Under the pieces are notes generated by a model. It was not told where the DNA came from and did no database searches. It saw only the letters and a list, made by a program, of their open reading frames with translations. The translations under genes and the position numbers were made by a program. From the NCBI GenBank assembly GCA_017165825.1, contig CM029383.1, forward strand, positions 11,579,719-11,643,718: 64,000 nt of DNA. The letters are read 5' to 3'. Source of the DNA: Hepsetus odoe (taxonomy: Eukaryota > Chordata > Actinopteri > Characiformes > Hepsetidae). Shown in pieces: positions 1-11,592 of the stretch (its first letter is position 1; the number at the start of each line of letters is the position of its first letter).

Positions 1-190
1 GTAAAAAGTATTCATAAAAAAAGTAATTTTTTTTCAGGTCACTGTCAGTTTGCATATTCAATTGCAAACATTGCATAGCATTTATGAAAATTGAACCCAC
101 CATTGTCTCTGGCACACATACGCTGCATTCAGGCTGTCAGTTCTAGTCAGTGATCCATTTACTGACATGCTGTCTCCTTCATTCCTTCAG
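1..190 (+). other. dchs1: dchs1 intron (3' part)
   Basis: Noncoding sequence leading to the acceptor of the first visible exon. The pyrimidine-rich tract TTCATTCCTTCAG ends at 190. A second acceptor-like TTTTTTTTCAG ends near 37, but what follows has no cadherin similarity and soon meets a stop, so it is treated as intronic. Earlier exons of the gene lie outside the window. Confidence 0.7.
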
Positions 191-304
191 GTACCACAGT
201 GGCCCAGACCCAGGCGCAGTACCCAGATGGTACCCGTAGTGGTATCATATACAGCATCTTCAGTGGGAACAGACAGCAGTCCTTCAGTATCAGCTCCAGC
301 ACAG
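191..304 (+). CDS. dchs1: dchs1 exon: part of a cadherin repeat
   Basis: The exon is 114 bp, phase 1 at both ends, with acceptor CCTTCAG and donor ACAG|GTCAGC. It reads TVAQTQAQYPDGTRSGIIYS and on to FSISSST, the early and middle part of an extracellular cadherin domain (the Y-S strand, then a core ending just before the usual TG-x-I turn). It joins in frame to the exon at 598, where the turn continues as G-E-I-W-V. As a symmetric exon it could be skipped without a frameshift. The repeat begins in an exon outside the window. Confidence 0.8.
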
Positions 305-597
305 GTCAGCGTTCTCGTTTAGGTTGACTTGACCTCTCATGTGCTTGGCTAATATGACTGCCTCCATTAAAAACATATTTTTGAAAAAGGGTAGGATTTC
401 CTTGATTTCGTGTATGGTCAGGTTTGCAAATGATTGCCACTCGTAATTCGCGAACCACTATATATATGAACCAATGATCCAATTTATTACAATTTTTTTT
501 ATTTAATAAGGTGATCAGGCATAATATCCAGAGTAAGAAGACATGTGCAATTACAACAGAAGATAAGTAACTGTGTCATCTCTGCTTTTGTTCACAG

Positions 598-809
598 GTG
601 AGATCTGGGTGCAGCGCTCAAGTGGCCTGGATTTTGAAGAAACTCAAAAACTCCGCCTGGTGGTAAAAGCTGAAACTGCAACTTCCAGCTCCTTCATGGC
701 TGTCAACCTCCTCCTTCAGGACATTAACGATAACCTGCCCCGCTTTCAGCTGCAGAACTATGTGGCATACATGCGTGAGGCCCAGGGCTATGACTCTCCA
801 ATTATTCAG
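598..809 (+). CDS. dchs1: dchs1 exon: end of one cadherin repeat, start of next
   Basis: The exon is 212 bp, phase 1 to phase 0, acceptor TTGTTCACAG and donor CAG|GTGTCT. It carries the LDFEE motif (residues GLDFEETQKL), the strand LVVKAETATS and the calcium-binding linker DINDNLPRF. It then starts the next repeat with YVAYMREAQGYDSPIIQ. All are typical cadherin-domain landmarks in the right order. It splices in frame to 907, where the product continues as VVAEDVDQGSNGQ. Confidence 0.88.
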
Positions 810-906
810 GTGTCTCATTAATCTTCTTTCTACTTTCCAAACAAATGCCCCGGCAATAGGATACCTCTGCTGCAATAAGTCACCTTAAAATACTGTCTCT
901 CATCAG

Positions 907-1058
907 GTTGTAGCAGAGGATGTGGACCAAGGCTCTAACGGTCAGGTCACCTATTCCATCCAGTCTTCCAGTCTCAGCGGCTTATTTAAAATTGACCCTC
1001 TAACTGGCAGCATCACCACTGCAGCCATCATGGACCGGGAGATCTGGATGCAGACCAA
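907..1058 (+). CDS. dchs1: dchs1 exon: cadherin repeat core
   Basis: The exon is 152 bp, phase 0 to phase 2, acceptor CTCATCAG and donor CCAA|GTGAGT. It encodes VVAEDVDQGSNGQVTYSI, then the FKIDPLTGSI turn and the MDRE element (the usual LDRE calcium-contact motif). The split lysine codon at its end is completed at 1780. Confidence 0.9.
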
Positions 1059-1779
1059 GTGAGTGCTGCTTTTGTGTGTGTGTGTTTGCACTCTGTTTGG
1101 CAAGCCACTAAAGTTGAACCACTACAGGTTCTTTATTTCCTTGTGTTCTGTGGAATGTACTCATCCTCCCCTTGTACACTGTTATCAGCTTGCTTGTGAT
1201 GTGTTCAGGACCTTGCAGTTTTTGCCATGTGTTTCTTTTCAGAAGTGCTCCCCTGATCTCTATCATGCTGGGAGGTTTTCATATCCCACATATTTGGTTT
1301 TGTTGGTGATTTGAAGCTTATTCTGAATATGATCCTTTGTCCCCATTGAAAATATTGACATTTTCTCAACCTTTTCTATTTAATTAGAGAAAACAAGAGG
1401 AATGGAATCGCGACCTATTGACATTGACATTATATATATATATATAATCTTAGTCTATACTTTTTCTATTGCACATTGGGCAGTGATGTACTATTTTCAT
1501 GTATTATTTTTTCTGATATCCAGACATTGGATATCAGGGGGAGTGGTGGCGTGCTGGTTGAGCACTTGACTTGTCACAAAAACTATGAATTAGTTTCCAT
1601 AAGGAAAACAAGTCAAATCGCTCCAGCGTGAACCATGTGTTTTGAAACTTTACTGTACTTTACTGTACTCTTTAAATTCACTTGTACTAAATGTACTCTT
1701 AGAATAACTTGATTATTTAGTTTTGACTGATTTAAAAATTCCTTTGCTTCCTTTAATACATTTTTTTTTTTTACATCAG

Positions 1780-1910
1780 GCTGGTAATTACAGCAACAGA
1801 TCGTGGTACACCCAAGCTGGCTGGTTCAGCCACTCTGACTGTCATAATTGTTGATCTTAATGACAACAGCCCAACGATCCCCCTGCCGAGAGAAGTTCGA
1901 GTGCCAGAAA
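1780..1910 (+). CDS. dchs1: dchs1 exon: cadherin repeat end with DLNDN
   Basis: The exon is 131 bp, phase 2 to phase 1. The acceptor follows a long T tract (TTTTTTTTTTTTACATCAG) and the donor is GAAA|GTGAGT. It encodes LVITATDRGTPKLAGSATLT followed by the calcium-binding linker DLNDNSPT and the next repeat's opening VRVPE. The 721-bp intron before it (1059-1779) holds a short TA run near 1434 and a possible SINE-head scrap near 1540. Confidence 0.9.
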
Positions 1911-2127
1911 GTGAGTGAACTTACATTAACTTTCTACCCTTTGCTTCAAAATTATTCTCAGAGAAATAACAGCCCTCATTAGCTTTACCTGAACCTCATT
2001 TGCCTTGCGTTGAGTCTCCATGCTGACCGAACTCCTATGTATATGTGAAACGATTGAGCATTCATAAATCGATCCATGTTTCTCTTCACTGTACACCCAC
2101 TTAGAGTGTGTCATATGTCTCCCCCAG

Positions 2128-2414
2128 ACTCTCTTATCGGCACAGAAATCACCATGGTTACGGGGAATGACGTGGACTCTGGCCCAGTGCTGTCTTACTC
2201 TCTCCGATTGGACACTCCCTCGCAGGGCAAGTTTGGAATTCATCGCTATAATGGCCAGGTGTTTTTAACAGCTCCACTGGACTTTGAGGAGAGGACATGG
2301 TACACTTTAACTATTCAAGCTTCAGACTCTAAGCATCAAAGTGAGGCCAATCTGACAGTACTGGTGGAGGATGTGAATGATAATGTGCCTACCTTCACAC
2401 AAGACCTATACCAG
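2128..2414 (+). CDS. dchs1: dchs1 exon: complete cadherin repeat
   Basis: The exon is 287 bp, phase 1 to phase 0, acceptor TGTCTCCCCCAG and donor CCAG|GTAAGT. With the preceding VPE it forms PENSLIGTEI, then NDVDSGPVLSYSL, the FGIHRYNGQVFL turn, LDFEERTWYTLTIQASD, and the linker DVNDNVPTF. It ends in DLYQ at the start of the next repeat. This is an almost whole cadherin domain in one exon. Confidence 0.92.
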
Positions 2415-3015
2415 GTAAGTAGCAGGAATGATGCTTAGATAATACCTATGTATCAGCATGGCTCAGTAAATCTTTTGGACATGGCCCCCAGATGTAACTA
2501 TTTTAGTATCTGGTTCATTCAAGATTTTTATTAGCGGACTCTTGTATGAGGTTACTAATTTAGTCAGGGAAAAAGAGCTTTAAAGAAACGTGAAAAAGGT
2601 ATAATTTCCAATACTTTATTTGTACTTTTTCTGAAGATTTATTAGGAGCTATATTTTCCTCATGTAGTGGCTGAGTGCTAATTTATACTTCATCAGGTGC
2701 AGACAGATGACCTTCCCAGCTTTTCACACCTTATTAAATTTGATTCACAGATCAAATAAATTTGCCTCAAACACATATCCCAGGCTAAACACAGCATTAC
2801 TATTCACGACCATAAAAAATTTTAATGGATGAATAACTGTGGATGTACAGGCTGCATTAAGCTTATTACTCAACGGTGGCTAAGGAAATGACGTCAACAT
2901 TTGCAGATGCAGCTATTTATTAAATTAGTGGGAAATGAAGAAAAGAGTGCTTGTGAAAGTGTGAAGTTACCCTGGAACACAGTGTACCTAGTAGTTGCTC
3001 TGCTGTGTTTCCCAG

Positions 3016-3157
3016 GTGACGTTGCCAGAACATTCTCCTCCAGGCAGTCCTGTAGTCACGGTAACAGCCACAGATCGGGATTCAGGAGAGAATGGAAGAG
3101 TCACCTACCGAGTGATGTCATCATCCAGGGAGGGTTTTTATATTGACCCAAATAATG
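3016..3157 (+). CDS. dchs1: dchs1 exon: first half of a cadherin repeat
   Basis: The exon is 142 bp, phase 0 to phase 1, acceptor GTTTCCCAG and donor AATG|GTATGA. It encodes VTLPEHSPPGSPVVTVTATD followed by RDSGENGRVTYRV and FYIDPNNG, the PEN-like start, DxDSGxNG calcium motif and turn of a cadherin domain. The rest of this repeat is at the start of the terminal exon. Confidence 0.9.
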
Positions 3158-3291
3158 GTATGACCTTGTTTTTGTTTTTCTAAAATAAAACTTAGCAAGT
3201 CAGTTTATAATATTTTCTTTATCTGTTATATGATGCTTGTGCTATGTTAATAAAACAGGAAACATTTTCATTTTCATATGTATTTTTACAG

Positions 3292-5894
3292 GCACATTGT
3301 TCATCATTCAGAAAGCAGAATTTGATCCAGAGCGTCCTTCTGTGAGTGTGGTCATTGAGGCACGAGATGGTGGAATATCACCTCTTTCCTCCATTGCCAC
3401 TGTCCAGATCCAGCTCACAGATGTGAATGATAATGCCCCCATGTTTCATCAGTCTGAATACAGAGCCACAGTGTCTGAGGACCAGCTCCCTGGAGTCACT
3501 ATTCTGACCTTGGAAGCAGTGGATGGTGACCTCTCCCAGGAAAACTCAGGCTTTGATTTTGCCATTGCAAGTGGAAATATTGGGAACGCCTTTCAGATTG
3601 AGAGTAGTGTTCGTTTCATTGAAGGTCATGGCTTTCAGACAGTAGGCACCCTGATCCTGGCAGAACAGTTGGATTTCGAGGTAACATCTCACTACAACCT
3701 CACCATTGTGGTTTCAGACCGTGGCGTTCCCCAGCGCAGCTCCAGCGTGCCTGCTGTCATCAATGTGATTGATGTCAATGACAACCCTCCTGTATTCAGC
3801 CATGCTGAGTATATCGTAGCTCTTAGTGAGGGGGCTGCAGCCGGTACTGAAATCTTACGGCTGTCTGCAACTGACCAAGATTCTGCCCCTCATGCAGAGA
3901 TACAATACAGTATTAGTTCTGGAGATGAGAAGGAGCTGTTCTCAGTAGACCAGTGGACTGGAGCACTGCGACTGAAGAAGCCTCTGGACAGAGAGACTCA
4001 GCCTTCCCATGTAGTCATCATTCAAGCCTCTGATGGTCATGGTCACTTTGCCTTGGCACCTATCAATGTTGAGGTGAAGGATGTCAATGATAACAGGCCC
4101 TACTTCCCTATTGAGAGCATGACGGCAAGCATCCGAGAAAACCAGCCCCCAAATACAGCAGTCACAGTGTTGCATGCAATAGACCATGACAATGGCATTT
4201 ATGGGCAGCTAAAATACTTTATGTTGGACAGATCTGTTCAAGGAAAAGACTTCTTTGTGGTGGATCAGAACACAGGAGAGGTGCGTTCTCGTCAAGCTTT
4301 TGACTTTGAGAAGGTGAACTCCTTTCATTTTATGGCTTTAGCTGTGGATGCAGGCAACAACTCTGCTACAGTCACTGTGCAAGTCTATGTCACTGGGGAG
4401 GATGAGTATGATCCAGTATTTACCTCTACAGCTTTTTCCTTTGAGGTGCCAGAGGGAGCCAAGAAGGGCCAGAGTATTGGACAGGTGCAAGCCAATGATG
4501 AGGATGGTGGTGTGGATGGGATTGTGCTTTACTCTTTCCCAAATAGCTCTCCATACTTTGAGGTGAACAAAACCACTGGTGTGATCTACCTCAAAATGGA
4601 CAGTTCTGGAAGCTCTGGGGGAGGAAGCCGCTCCAAAAGGGAGACCCGCCTTATGACCGTGGATGTCACAGCCCACAGTCCTCTAGAAACCTCAAGGGTC
4701 ACAACTTCCCAGCTGACTATTGATGTCACCAACACTTCATTTGGACTTGCAACTGACTTTAACATTCTCCTGGTTAGTATTATTGCAGCCTCTCTTGGCG
4801 TAATAGTCATCTTGGTCATAATTGCAGTGGCACTGTATTTTGTAAAGTCCAGACGCAAGAAGCAAGGACAGAACACTGGAAATGTTGATTCTGGCACTGC
4901 GTTGCAGCAAATGGATGAATCAAAACCTTCGGGTGCGGAGAGGATCTACCACCAGGCTCTTCCAGGGTATGCTGGTGATCAGGGTGGAGGTGGAGGTGCC
5001 TACACCAGAGGGGGCTCCTTGGATCCATCACACTCAAGTGGCAGGGGGTCTGCAGAAGCTGCAGAGGATGATGAGATCCGGATGATAAACGAGTACCCCC
5101 GAGTGGCTAGCATTACCTCGTCCATGCAAGAGCATATCTCTGCCCGAGGACCAGACTCAGGAATTCAGCAGGATGCAGACCAGCTCTCTGACATCTCCTG
5201 TGAGCCAGGAGCATTGGATGCTAGCCAGTGGTTCAAAGGGAAAAAACTGGGGAGTCTAAGTGGCACATTGCTCTCAGGTCAGCTTCCCATCTACAGAGAT
5301 GAAGGTGGTGGGTACCTTGGAGTGGGCAGAGGGCTGAACATATCCCATCCAAAGGATTATGCCTTCCCTGAGGATGGCAAACCCTCGGTAGATGGCTCTC
5401 TGACAGCCATTGTAGCTAGTGATGAGGAGTTGCGAGGCAGCTATAACTGGGATTACCTTCTCAACTGGTGCCCGCAGTTCCAACCGCTTGCTAACGTCTT
5501 TACGGAAATTGCGAGACTGAAAGATGAGAGTATACCCCCCAACAACCCACGGCGACCCTTCCAACCCAAAGCCAAGACAGATCCTAAACCAAGAATTGAT
5601 CCACCCCCTCTCATTACCTCAGTAGCTCACCCTGGTGCCAAGTCTGTTCCTCCAAAGCCTGCCATCACACGGACGTTTCCACACTTAGCATCTCTCAGAA
5701 GGTCTCCAATTAGTCATGAGGGTTCCATCTCATCAGCAGCCATGTCCCCCAGCTTCTCTCCTTCACTTTCTCCTCTGGCAGCACGATCGCCAGCTGTTTC
5801 TCCCTTTGGTGTCACACAAGGTCCCTCAGCCTCCATGATTAGCACCACAGAACACTCCTTGGAGCACAGTGATGAGGCAGAGATGAGGATCTAG
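3292..5894 (+). CDS. dchs1: dchs1 terminal coding exon: last cadherin repeats, TM and cytoplasmic tail
   Basis: Dachsous-type protocadherin, the plasma-membrane ligand/receptor that pairs with Fat4-type cadherins in planar polarity and Hippo-linked growth control. The exon starts after ATTTTTACAG (phase 1; ATG codons before 3292 are intronic) and runs to TAG at 5892-5894. It encodes a partial repeat ending DVNDNAPMF, full repeats at roughly 3447-3797, 3798-4109 and 4110-4424 (the last ending GEDEYDPVF, a degenerate linker), then a calcium-motif-poor membrane-proximal repeat with RSKR at 4629-4640. A 26-residue hydrophobic helix (4764-4841) is followed by basic KSRRKK. The tail of about 350 residues is Gly/Ser/Pro-rich and holds the block SYNWDYLLNWCPQFQPL (from 5439). 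It ends EAEMRI. A single large terminal exon and this block fit Dachsous-1 better than Fat; arfip2 downstream fits the human DCHS1 neighbourhood. Whether it is the a or b ohnolog cannot be told. Confidence 0.88.
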
Positions 5895-7420
5895 TTCTGC
5901 ATTGAATTTTATACTGTAGGGAGCATTGATCTTTTGTACAACAAAAGCATGCGAACCACTAAGGACTTTGTAAGTTTTGTAAAGAAGCGAGAAGGGACTC
6001 GGCTTTGTAGCTGTCTTTGTGACACAGGTTTCTGGTAACTGACATTAACAAGGGTTAAATACAAACTGCTGCTGTGAATTGACGATAACCCTTCATCAGA
6101 GCCAATGTAGTTTTGAAGATTTGTATGTTGTTTTGTGTCACCTCTCTGGCTGGCCAGTGAGATAAGGCTGTAATGCTCTTTTGTTTTTGATACTGATGAA
6201 TTACTGGTTTTGGAAGACCAGTATTTTGCAGAGTCTGTCCAAGATGGCTGCTAGCACCACACTTTTTGGACTTTTGTTTGAACTCTGTGAAAACAATATC
6301 ACTGCAATCGCACATGGCTGACTTTCAAATATATATACACACATGTTCAAATGTATTTTTATTTGTTCCATTGCATATCACATTTTCTTATGTTTCTGAA
6401 GAAGACAATGCCAATACCTCACATTTAAGAGGCGCTCAGTGCATTTACATTCTGTATATTTGTATGTATGTTAGCAATATTGTGTATGCCTTATTGGTGT
6501 ATAGTGTTTAATATCATCATACTGTATGATTGTTGACTTCTGTGTGACTTTTGCTCTGTGATGTGACTGATTGGGTAGTGTTGTGTTTTGATAATTATTT
6601 ATATAAAAGGCAAACCTCGAAGATGTCATATGATATGTTTCTTCTACTTTTGTTCCCTTAAAAATTCTTCCAGCATCACAGTGCATGGCCATACATTTGG
6701 AGGCTTTTCTCGAGGCCTAATGTAAAGAGACCAAATGTGAAAGGGTCTCTTGTACAGTGCCAAATGCAGAAGAACATCCCTTCCTCAGTGTTTCTATGTT
6801 TGCTTGTTTTTTTTTTCTGTTTCTGCTCATACAGATGTTACTCTAAGAGAGGGGAATTTAAAAGTTAAATTCTTTTTGCAGCTAAAATCATTCTTGCTGG
6901 TCTGCCAATTTGTCAATGTATTTATGTCAAGTATTTAAAGAGAAAGAAGGAAATTGAAAACCAGGGAAGATGCCAACACTAGTAGTGGCCAACAATATTG
7001 GACCCATCGGGATAGTGATTATCAGCACATGATATAAACATGTTGGAGTAAATGCCTTATGGGATGCATATTGGCAAAAACCTTAAAAAAACTCCAATCT
7101 TTTATCCATATTTGCTCTCTACTGCAAAAGTGATTATATCAGTGATTGCTGCAGATCAACGTGGACGCCCTCCTGTCTTCTGAGGACATTTGGCTACCAC
7201 CGGAGCATGTCTAATCCATCACTGCCACTGTACAGATACAAGGAAAACAAGGGCTTGAAATTGTTAGACTGTCCAATGCAGTTAAGATTAAATGTTGGCC
7301 TTCTATTGTTTAGGAGTGTGGAATGGAATTTTGAAACAGGTTTGATCCAAGGCAGCTTCCAAACCCCTGGTGACACAGTGGTAGAAATAATTTGTACATA
7401 TATTTAAAGGAACCATTAAA
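5895..7420 (+). other. dchs1: probable dchs1 3' UTR and downstream flank
   Basis: AT-rich sequence directly after the stop codon with no coding signal and no recognisable repeat. No AATAAA was seen here. The best variant polyadenylation signal noticed is ATTAAA at 7415-7420, so the UTR could be about 1.5 kb, but its end is a guess. Confidence 0.4.
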
Positions 7421-7799
7421 TTCCTACTGATTTCTTTTGTCAATCCATTTGGTCTTTCCTCTTTTGTTCTGGTGAAGTTGAATGTTCTGGCAGGGGATAT
7501 AAAAAGCAAGTGAAGCCTAAACAAGCTCTAATCATCTGGTTTTCAGGAAAAACCTGCAGAGGTCAGATTAAAATTTGTCCTTCATTAGAAAGCTATTTGC
7601 CTGGAAATAACATGTTCCTCTGGCCAGTACTGGCCTGAGACGGCATACAGTCAATAGGATAGGGTGTGTCCAGTGTTTAAACATGACCAACAAAAAGAAC
7701 TTTCAGAATTTGAGAGGTTAAACAGACACCAAATAAGGCAAAAATAATAACAAATATATACTAGATATACAGAAAGCATATTAAAGGTAATCTGGAAAA
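7421..7799. other. intergenic, nothing recognised
   Basis: AT-rich unique-looking sequence between the dchs1 3' flank and an RTE fragment. No exon, RNA gene or repeat recognised. Confidence 0.5.
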
Positions 7800-8570
7800 A
7801 TTGAATCTTCTTCTTTCGGTTGCTCTCACCACCGGAGATCAAACGACTCTTTTTTATCCAGTATTCTGCATCTTCTTCCTTCAAACCAACTGCCTACATG
7901 TCCTCTCTCATCATGTCCATAAACCTCTTTGTTCTTACTCATTTCCTTTTTCCAGGCAGCTGCATCCTCATCATCCTTCTCCCAATATAATACTCGTCTC
8001 TTCTCTGAACATGTCCAAACCAACACAATATTGCTTCTCTAACTTTGTCTCTAAAACATCCAACCTGAATTGTCTACTCATTCTACTCAAAGAGAGATCT
8101 GCTCAAACCTCTACTCATTCCAAATCCTGTCCATCCTCATCACACCCAACGAAAATCTCAACATCTTTAACCTGACACCTCCAGCTCCACTGCCTGTCTT
8201 TTCGTCAGTGCCACCATCTAGCCAACCTGTAGCTGGTCTTATTTCCGTCCTGCAAGCTTTTTCTTTTCACTCTTGCTGTTACCCATCTGCCACAGGTCAG
8301 ACCTGTCATTTGTCCCCACCCTTTCCAACCTGCCTGCACTCTCTTCTTAAATACTCTTCCAAAATCCCCGTTACTCTGAACTGTTGACCCCAAGTATTTA
8401 AACTCGTCTACCTTTGTCACCTCTACTCCCTGCATCCTAACCACTCCACTTTCCTCTCTTTCGTTCACACTCATGTATTCTGTCTTTGTCCTACTTGCTT
8501 TCATTCCTCTCCTCTCCAGAGCATATTTCAGCCTCCAGGGTCTCATCAAGCTCCTCCCTACTCTCACTAC
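7800..8570 (-). mobile_element. RTE-clade LINE, 3' fragment (decayed)
   Basis: On the minus strand the translation contains ALERRGMKASRTKTEYMSVN, EFKYLGSTVQSN and a mutated C-terminal domain. This is the region after the reverse transcriptase in the common fish RTE (Rex3-like) element. Low-coordinate sequence near 7808-8040 is the element's 3' end (CTTTCGGTTGCTCTC, CATGTCCAAACCAA). Stops and frame changes make it non-functional. The same element recurs at 40202-40980 and 55217-56590. Confidence 0.8.
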
Positions 8571-9566
8571 AGATCAAAATACCAATCTTGTTACAGGAGT
8601 AAAGAAGTATATTCTTCTTATATGTATTCTTAAAGACAAATGTACTGCAAAATACAGCTGAACCAGTAAAAATGAGGAATCATTAAATCATTAAAGTAAG
8701 TTGCAGAAATTTAGAATCTATGTCAAAATGCACTGAAGATGCTGTTGATGGCCAAGCACCTTAACAAATTATGGGGTTTTTCTTTACACCCCCTTTGCAC
8801 ATATGTAATGTATACAATGTAAAACATAACATTCCCATTTGTTATTTGATTGAATTTAATTTAGCGGCACAGATCTCACACATGAACTCAGGGAACAAAC
8901 ATTTTCACTGCATGTGGACGTCACCAGATACCTTGTTTGAAATTGCATGAAATGTTGATTTATGAAATTGCAATATGTTGTTCTCATATGGTGGCCAGGC
9001 TTGTTTGCATAGCTGTGCAAGGATTTCTGCTCCATTAATGTGCCACTGAGCAACAAGGAACATAATTGTTTAAGAGGGATATCTGGAATGTATGAGGATG
9101 CCTTTGACTCGGCTATTTATGGAAAATTAGATATAATCACAGTTTTTGAAATATAAGTTCATTTTCAACTGACTCCCTTTTTTTTACTTTTAAGCGTATT
9201 AAAGGATCTTTTATCATTTTGTAAATGGAGAACTCTCTGCTACTCAGCCTTAAAGCAGTTCTGTGGAGAAACATAAAGGAAGCTTTTCATCGTAGTTTTA
9301 CCATATGGCTTATTAAGAGGTACAGTGGCAGAATACAGTAGAAGGTTATACTAGATCAACCGGTCTGTTGTTTCTTCAGTGTACCATGAAGAATTCCACT
9401 CATATCATGTGACTCCATGGTTCTGAGGCAACTTACATCATTGCCATTACTCAGAAAGAAACTTTCTTTGATTTCTTAAAATAGTATTGCTATTATCAAT
9501 ATGCTATTGTCTTTCATTATGAACTGCAAAGATTGCTATTGAGGAAAATGTTCACTTGTGTTGAAA
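8571..9566. other. intergenic, nothing recognised
   Basis: AT-rich sequence without coding signal or identifiable repeat. A run near 8870-9060 looks less biased in composition than its surroundings and could be conserved noncoding DNA, but nothing in the sequence proves it. Confidence 0.4.
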
Positions 9567-10260
9567 TCAAGTCAAATCAAGACAGTTTTATTTATATAAG
9601 CTCTGAAAGATACTCAGTAGCGAGGCTATTTAGGGCTTTGTAAGTCAATAGTAAAATTTTATAGCCGATTCAGAATTTCACAGGAAGCCAGTGAAGTTTA
9701 GATAATATCGGACTAATGTGATCAAATGTTCTAGATCTAATGAGGACTCTAGCTGCTGGGTTCTGGAATAACTGGAGTTTATGAAGGCTTTTACTGGAAC
9801 ATCCTGACAGCAGGGCATTACAATAATCTAGTTTTGAGGTGAAAGAAGCATATATTAATATTTCTGCATCATGCAGTGTGAGTGAGCTTCTAAGTTTAGC
9901 AATGTTTCTAAGGTGAAGAAAAGCTATTTTAGGAATATTTCCAATGTGTGTATCTAGAGAAAGATCCAAGTCAATTGTGAAGCCCAGGCTTCTGACAAAG
10001 GGTTTAGGATAAGCTGTAAAATTAGCAAAGTCTAGCATTAAACCTAACTGTTCATCTCTAGCAATTTTAGGACCTATCAGAAGAACCTCTGTCTTTTCAG
10101 AATTTAACATAAGAAAACTGAGTGACATCCACTCTTTTACTTTTCTTACACAATCCTCAACCTTTATATATATTATGAAATATATAATTGTGTGTCATCA
10201 GCATAACAGTGGAAGCTGATTCCATGTTTCCTGATAACTGAACCCAGTGGTGAAATGGTT
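9567..10260 (-). mobile_element. L2/CR1-like LINE, 3' reverse-transcriptase fragment
   Basis: The minus-strand reading frame (10128 down to 9670, 152 residues) includes LNSEKTEVLLIGP, LGFTIDLDLSLDTHI, TSKLDYCNALLSG, LHKLQLFQNPAARVL and LHWLPVKF. These form the conserved C-terminal part of L2-like LINE reverse transcriptases. The frame is open but lacks the rest of the protein. The fragment ends at about 9567 with the fish repeat tail TCAAGACAGTTTTATTTATA, related to the piece at 30610. Confidence 0.78.
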
Positions 10261-10777
10261 GATGCAGTAACAAATGTTATTCACTTGTTTTGAGGTTGTC
10301 AGTTTAATTGCTATTTTTTACTAATTCAATTGAACTAAATACTAATTTTGTAAACGTGATTCATTAGGACAGCGCTAATTTCTTTAAGGCTTCATTGACC
10401 AGGAGACTATACTTCAGTGTCGATGAAACAGAATTATATTGTTGATACTCTGAGGAGTTTGAGTGTGATAGCCGAGACAATAAGTATGTCTGAATGTCGT
10501 GTGAAGCTGTATTTTCTCTCTCTCTCTCCAGCTGTTTTCTTAAACTTGATCTGTCTTGCTCCATGCTGTGTGCTTGCTGTTAGCTCAGCTCCCCTAAAGC
10601 TCACTACTTCAGCTCATGTCTTGCAGATTTACATTCAGCTATGATAGCACCAAGGCATGTTTCATTTACAGTCAAACTTTTCTGAACTATTGCACAAACA
10701 ATAGTGCGCTGCTAGTGATGATTTATTACTGAAAAAATCTGCACATTATTTTCACAACAATGAACATACATAATATT
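10261..10777. other. intergenic, nothing recognised
   Basis: AT-rich sequence with no exon or repeat recognised apart from a short CT run near 10517. Confidence 0.4.
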
Positions 10778-11480
10778 GGCCAAAAATGTGGGACGCCCCT
10801 TTTAATTAGTGGAACTGGCTGATTAAGCCGCAACCACACACATAAAGTCATGCTTTCTTCATACAAAGCAAACACTGACAGTAATATGGTTTGTACTGAA
10901 GAGTTCTGTGACTTTGAGGATTGTCAGGATGCCACAAGTCAAATCAGGTTTGTGACAAGTGAAGTATCTAAAAGTCTATCCTTGTGTTCCAACACTCACT
11001 ATTAAGTTCTATCTGCCTCTGGAAGCAATATCAATATAACAATAAATGTGCATTGGGAGCTTCAAGAAATGGCCTAAACATCTGAAAGTAAGCTTACGCT
11101 CACCATATCCAGTGTCACTGTTGCCTAGAGAAGTATTAAGCATGGCACCTCTGGACTGATGAATCCTACCGTAAGTGCCTACTGTGATGCTTGGTGGAGG
11201 AAGAATAATTATCTGTGGCTGTTTTTTCATTGTTCGGGCTGCTTGCTCTAGTAAATCCAGGAATTTAAAAACTACAGCATGTAAACATATTCTACTGTAC
11301 ATATTTATGTAGTTCCAGCAATGTGGCAGCAGTTTGGGAAAGATTGTGCCCTGCTTCAGCATGGCAGTGCCCCATTCACAGTTAGCTAAAATGCTGTATG
11401 AGAACCTAACTGGAAAGAACCATGACATCATCCCATCAAACTCCTTTGGGCTTTTACAGCAGGGATGTTCAATTCACTCT
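10778..11480 (+). mobile_element. decayed Tc1/mariner-like element
   Basis: The left edge TTGGCCAAAAATGTGGGACG resembles the terminal repeat of a common fish Tc1/mariner family. Broken + strand frames contain VMLGGGRIIICGCF near 11187, like the transposase block before the last catalytic Asp, then text resembling the C-terminal part. Many stops and no clear right terminus. The open frame on the other strand (11009-11431) is antisense to this remnant. Confidence 0.5.
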
Positions 11481-11592
11481 GCTATTTTTAAAACCTAGGG
11501 CAGGGGGGTTTGACTGTCCAACCATTTTATTTATTTATTTTTTCTAAAAAGAGGCTTCTCCAAAGCAGGCAGTACATGACAAAACTTATATA

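Noticed and set aside
37..180. Extra dchs1 exon after TTTTTTTTCAG
   Set aside because: The following sequence shows no cadherin motifs and hits a stop in the frame tested; the true acceptor is at 190.
3237..3291. ATG at 3237 as the start of an 885-residue single-exon protein
   Set aside because: The first 55 bp are intron with a T-rich tract and an acceptor at 3291; the exon at 3016-3157 joins in frame at 3292.
11009..11431. 140-codon minus-strand open frame
   Set aside because: It is antisense to a decayed Tc1/mariner-like transposase remnant, whose GGGRIIICGCF text is on the + strand.
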